Shown piece after piece: positions 62,851 through 64,000 of a stretch of DNA of 64,000 nt. Within the stretch, counting starts at the first letter, position 1. Each line of letters begins with the position of its first letter. A program made the position numbers and the translations under genes. The stretch is taken from positions 186,001 to 250,000 of the forward strand of contig NZ_SAIS01000004.1 of assembly GCF_004360155.1 (NCBI RefSeq). The letters run 5' to 3'. Origin of the DNA: Paraglaciecola marina (GTDB taxonomy: Bacteria; Pseudomonadota; Gammaproteobacteria; Enterobacterales; Alteromonadaceae). The notes below the pieces were generated by a model, which had not been told where the DNA came from, did not search any database, and saw only the letters and a program-made list of their open reading frames with translations.

Positions 62851-64000
62851 TCAAGAAGTATTCGGTTCATACCCCATAGTAATTACAGTTTGATTATTTT
62901 TAATGTAACTATCTAACCAAACGCAAGTATCATCATAATTTATTGGCATAGAACAATAATATCCTTGAACAAAGTCACACCCAATATTCTGCAATTTTTC
63001 ATATATAGCTTGCGTTTCGACACCTTCAGCGACAACTTTTTTCCCTAATCTGTGGCAGAGCTCTAGCATTGACTTTACTATAGAAAAGTCTTCCAAGTTA
63101 GCTGTAATCTGCATAACAAATGAGCGATCAATTTTAATGATTTGAGCAGGTAGCTCTCGCAGCAAAGACAAGGAAGAATAACCAGTCCCAAAGTCATCTA
63201 ATGCAATAGTAACTCCCATTGAAGTTAAACTATGAATTACATATTTAGCCCTTTCCATATTCAACATAATGGCACTTTCAGTAATTTCAAAACACAATAA
63301 TGAGGGTGAAATAGGGTAGCGGTCTAAGCAGTCACGAATATAAGGTACTAGTTCTTTGTCTAATACATCTGAAGATGAAAGGTTAACACTCATACATACC
63401 GGCAAGTAATCTCGATTCCAGCCATAAGCCTTTTGTATGGCTTGTAAAATAACCCAGCGTGTGACTTTGCCAATGAAACGACTCTGCTCAATTAATGGTA
63501 TAAACTCTGCGGGAGAAATAATAGTACCATTAGCTTGCGGCCAGCGAATAAGCGCTTCAAAACCTTTCAAGCGGTTGTCAGCAGGACTCAAGATAGGTTG
63601 GTAATATAATTCGAACTCTTGCTCCAATAGCGCATCATTAATTTTAGATATCACACTTATTTTTTTGGGAGATAGAGTGTCAATTGAAGGGTCGTACAAT
63701 ACATAATTTTGATTATTCTGTTTAGCCACATACATGGCAATGTCTGCATTTTTCAATAGTGCTTCACTATCTAAGCCATTTTCAGGGAACATAGCAATAC
63801 CAATGCTCATATCAATGACCAACAGGTGGTCATCAATAGCAAAAGCATCTTCCATGACGTCGGTTAACTTTTGAGCTTCACTTAAACATGAGCCTTCATC
63901 TACGTTATTAATAATTAAAGCAAACTCATCTCCACCTAAACGAGCAATGACATTAGATTTTAATAAGCTGTTTTGTATACGGTCACCAATTTGAATTAAA
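62851..64000 (-). CDS. GGDEF-EAL cyclic-di-GMP protein, 5'-truncated by the window
   Basis: The gene enters from the right edge; an in-frame ATG at 63855 is internal, not the start. The visible part has the end of an intact GGDEF domain (ARLGGDEFALII at about 63930) and an EAL domain with GFEALIRW, ALDDFGTGYSSLSLL, IKIDRSFV and AEGVETQAI, all needed for phosphodiesterase activity. It could therefore both make and break cyclic-di-GMP; sensory domains would lie outside the window. It is convergent with envZ. Confidence 0.92.
   Translation of the reverse strand, partial: LIQIGDRIQNSLLKSNVIARLGGDEFALIINNVDEGSCLSEAQKLTDVMEDAFAIDDHLLVIDMSIGIAMFPENGLDSEALLKNADIAMYVAKQNNQNYVLYDPSIDTLSPKKISVISKINDALLEQEFELYYQPILSPADNRLKGFEALIRWPQANGTIISPAEFIPLIEQSRFIGKVTRWVILQAIQKAYGWNRDYLPVCMSVNLSSSDVLDKELVPYIRDCLDRYPISPSLLCFEITESAIMLNMERAKYVIHSLTSMGVTIALDDFGTGYSSLSLLRELPAQIIKIDRSFVMQITANLEDFSIVKSMLELCHRLGKKVVAEGVETQAIYEKLQNIGCDFVQGYYCSMPINYDDTCVWLDSYIKNNQTVITMGYEPNTS

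Overview
The window reads as the chromosome of a marine, heterotrophic gammaproteobacterium, most likely an Alteromonadaceae member (Paraglaciecola/Glaciecola-like). This is inferred from the AT-rich coding sequence, the gammaproteobacterial order dusB-fis-purH-purD, an OmpR/EnvZ pair, a GlyGly-CTERM secreted nuclease, and close resemblance of PurH, Fis and PrkB to enterobacterial proteins. There are no tRNA or rRNA genes, no CRISPR array, and no transposase or phage genes that I can see. About 60 protein genes are supported.

Left part (1-17.8 kb): small accessory and exported functions mixed with local regulator/target pairs. These are a DMT transporter tail, a DUF3750 lipoprotein, a YHYH lipoprotein with an exported partner, LysR with an ABM-type monooxygenase and a DUF2798 protein, argP/argO, and a minus-strand run encoding an esterase, a DUF7000-like protein, a lyase-like secreted protein and a lipoprotein. 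They are followed by arsC, a coiled-coil gene pair, a solute-binding-like protein, a cnoX-like gene with a 56-residue SEC-C protein, a DUF900 lipoprotein hydrolase, pirin, and azoR with a divergent LysR regulator.

Middle (17.9-34.5 kb): two secreted DNases, one ExeM/NucH-like and one EndA-like with a lamin-tail-like domain. They flank dusB-fis and purH-purD, so extracellular DNA breakdown sits beside purine synthesis. Next come AraC/LysE, a TetR regulator divergent from a VOC/flavin split-barrel pair with two near-identical operators between them, a dehalogenase-like hydrolase, and a hybrid histidine kinase.

Right part (35-64 kb): a membrane-microdomain cluster (OB-fold YqiJ-like protein, YqiK-type flotillin, a 1693-residue DUF3686-type ATPase and a small membrane protein), then DUF1499, sterol desaturase, YeiH, a CPXCG protein and a DUF885 peptidase-like lipoprotein. 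A six-gene overlapping operon follows (TVP38-flavoprotein fusion, DUF547, YnjB-YnjC-YnjD-like ABC system, CDP-alcohol phosphatidyltransferase). Then come prkB with a clear sigma70 promoter, a histidine kinase divergent from a BLUF photoreceptor, ompR-envZ, and a truncated GGDEF-EAL gene. The stretches with least described biology are the flotillin/giant ATPase cluster, the TVP38/YnjBCD operon, and the coiled-coil pair at 10.4-11.4 kb.
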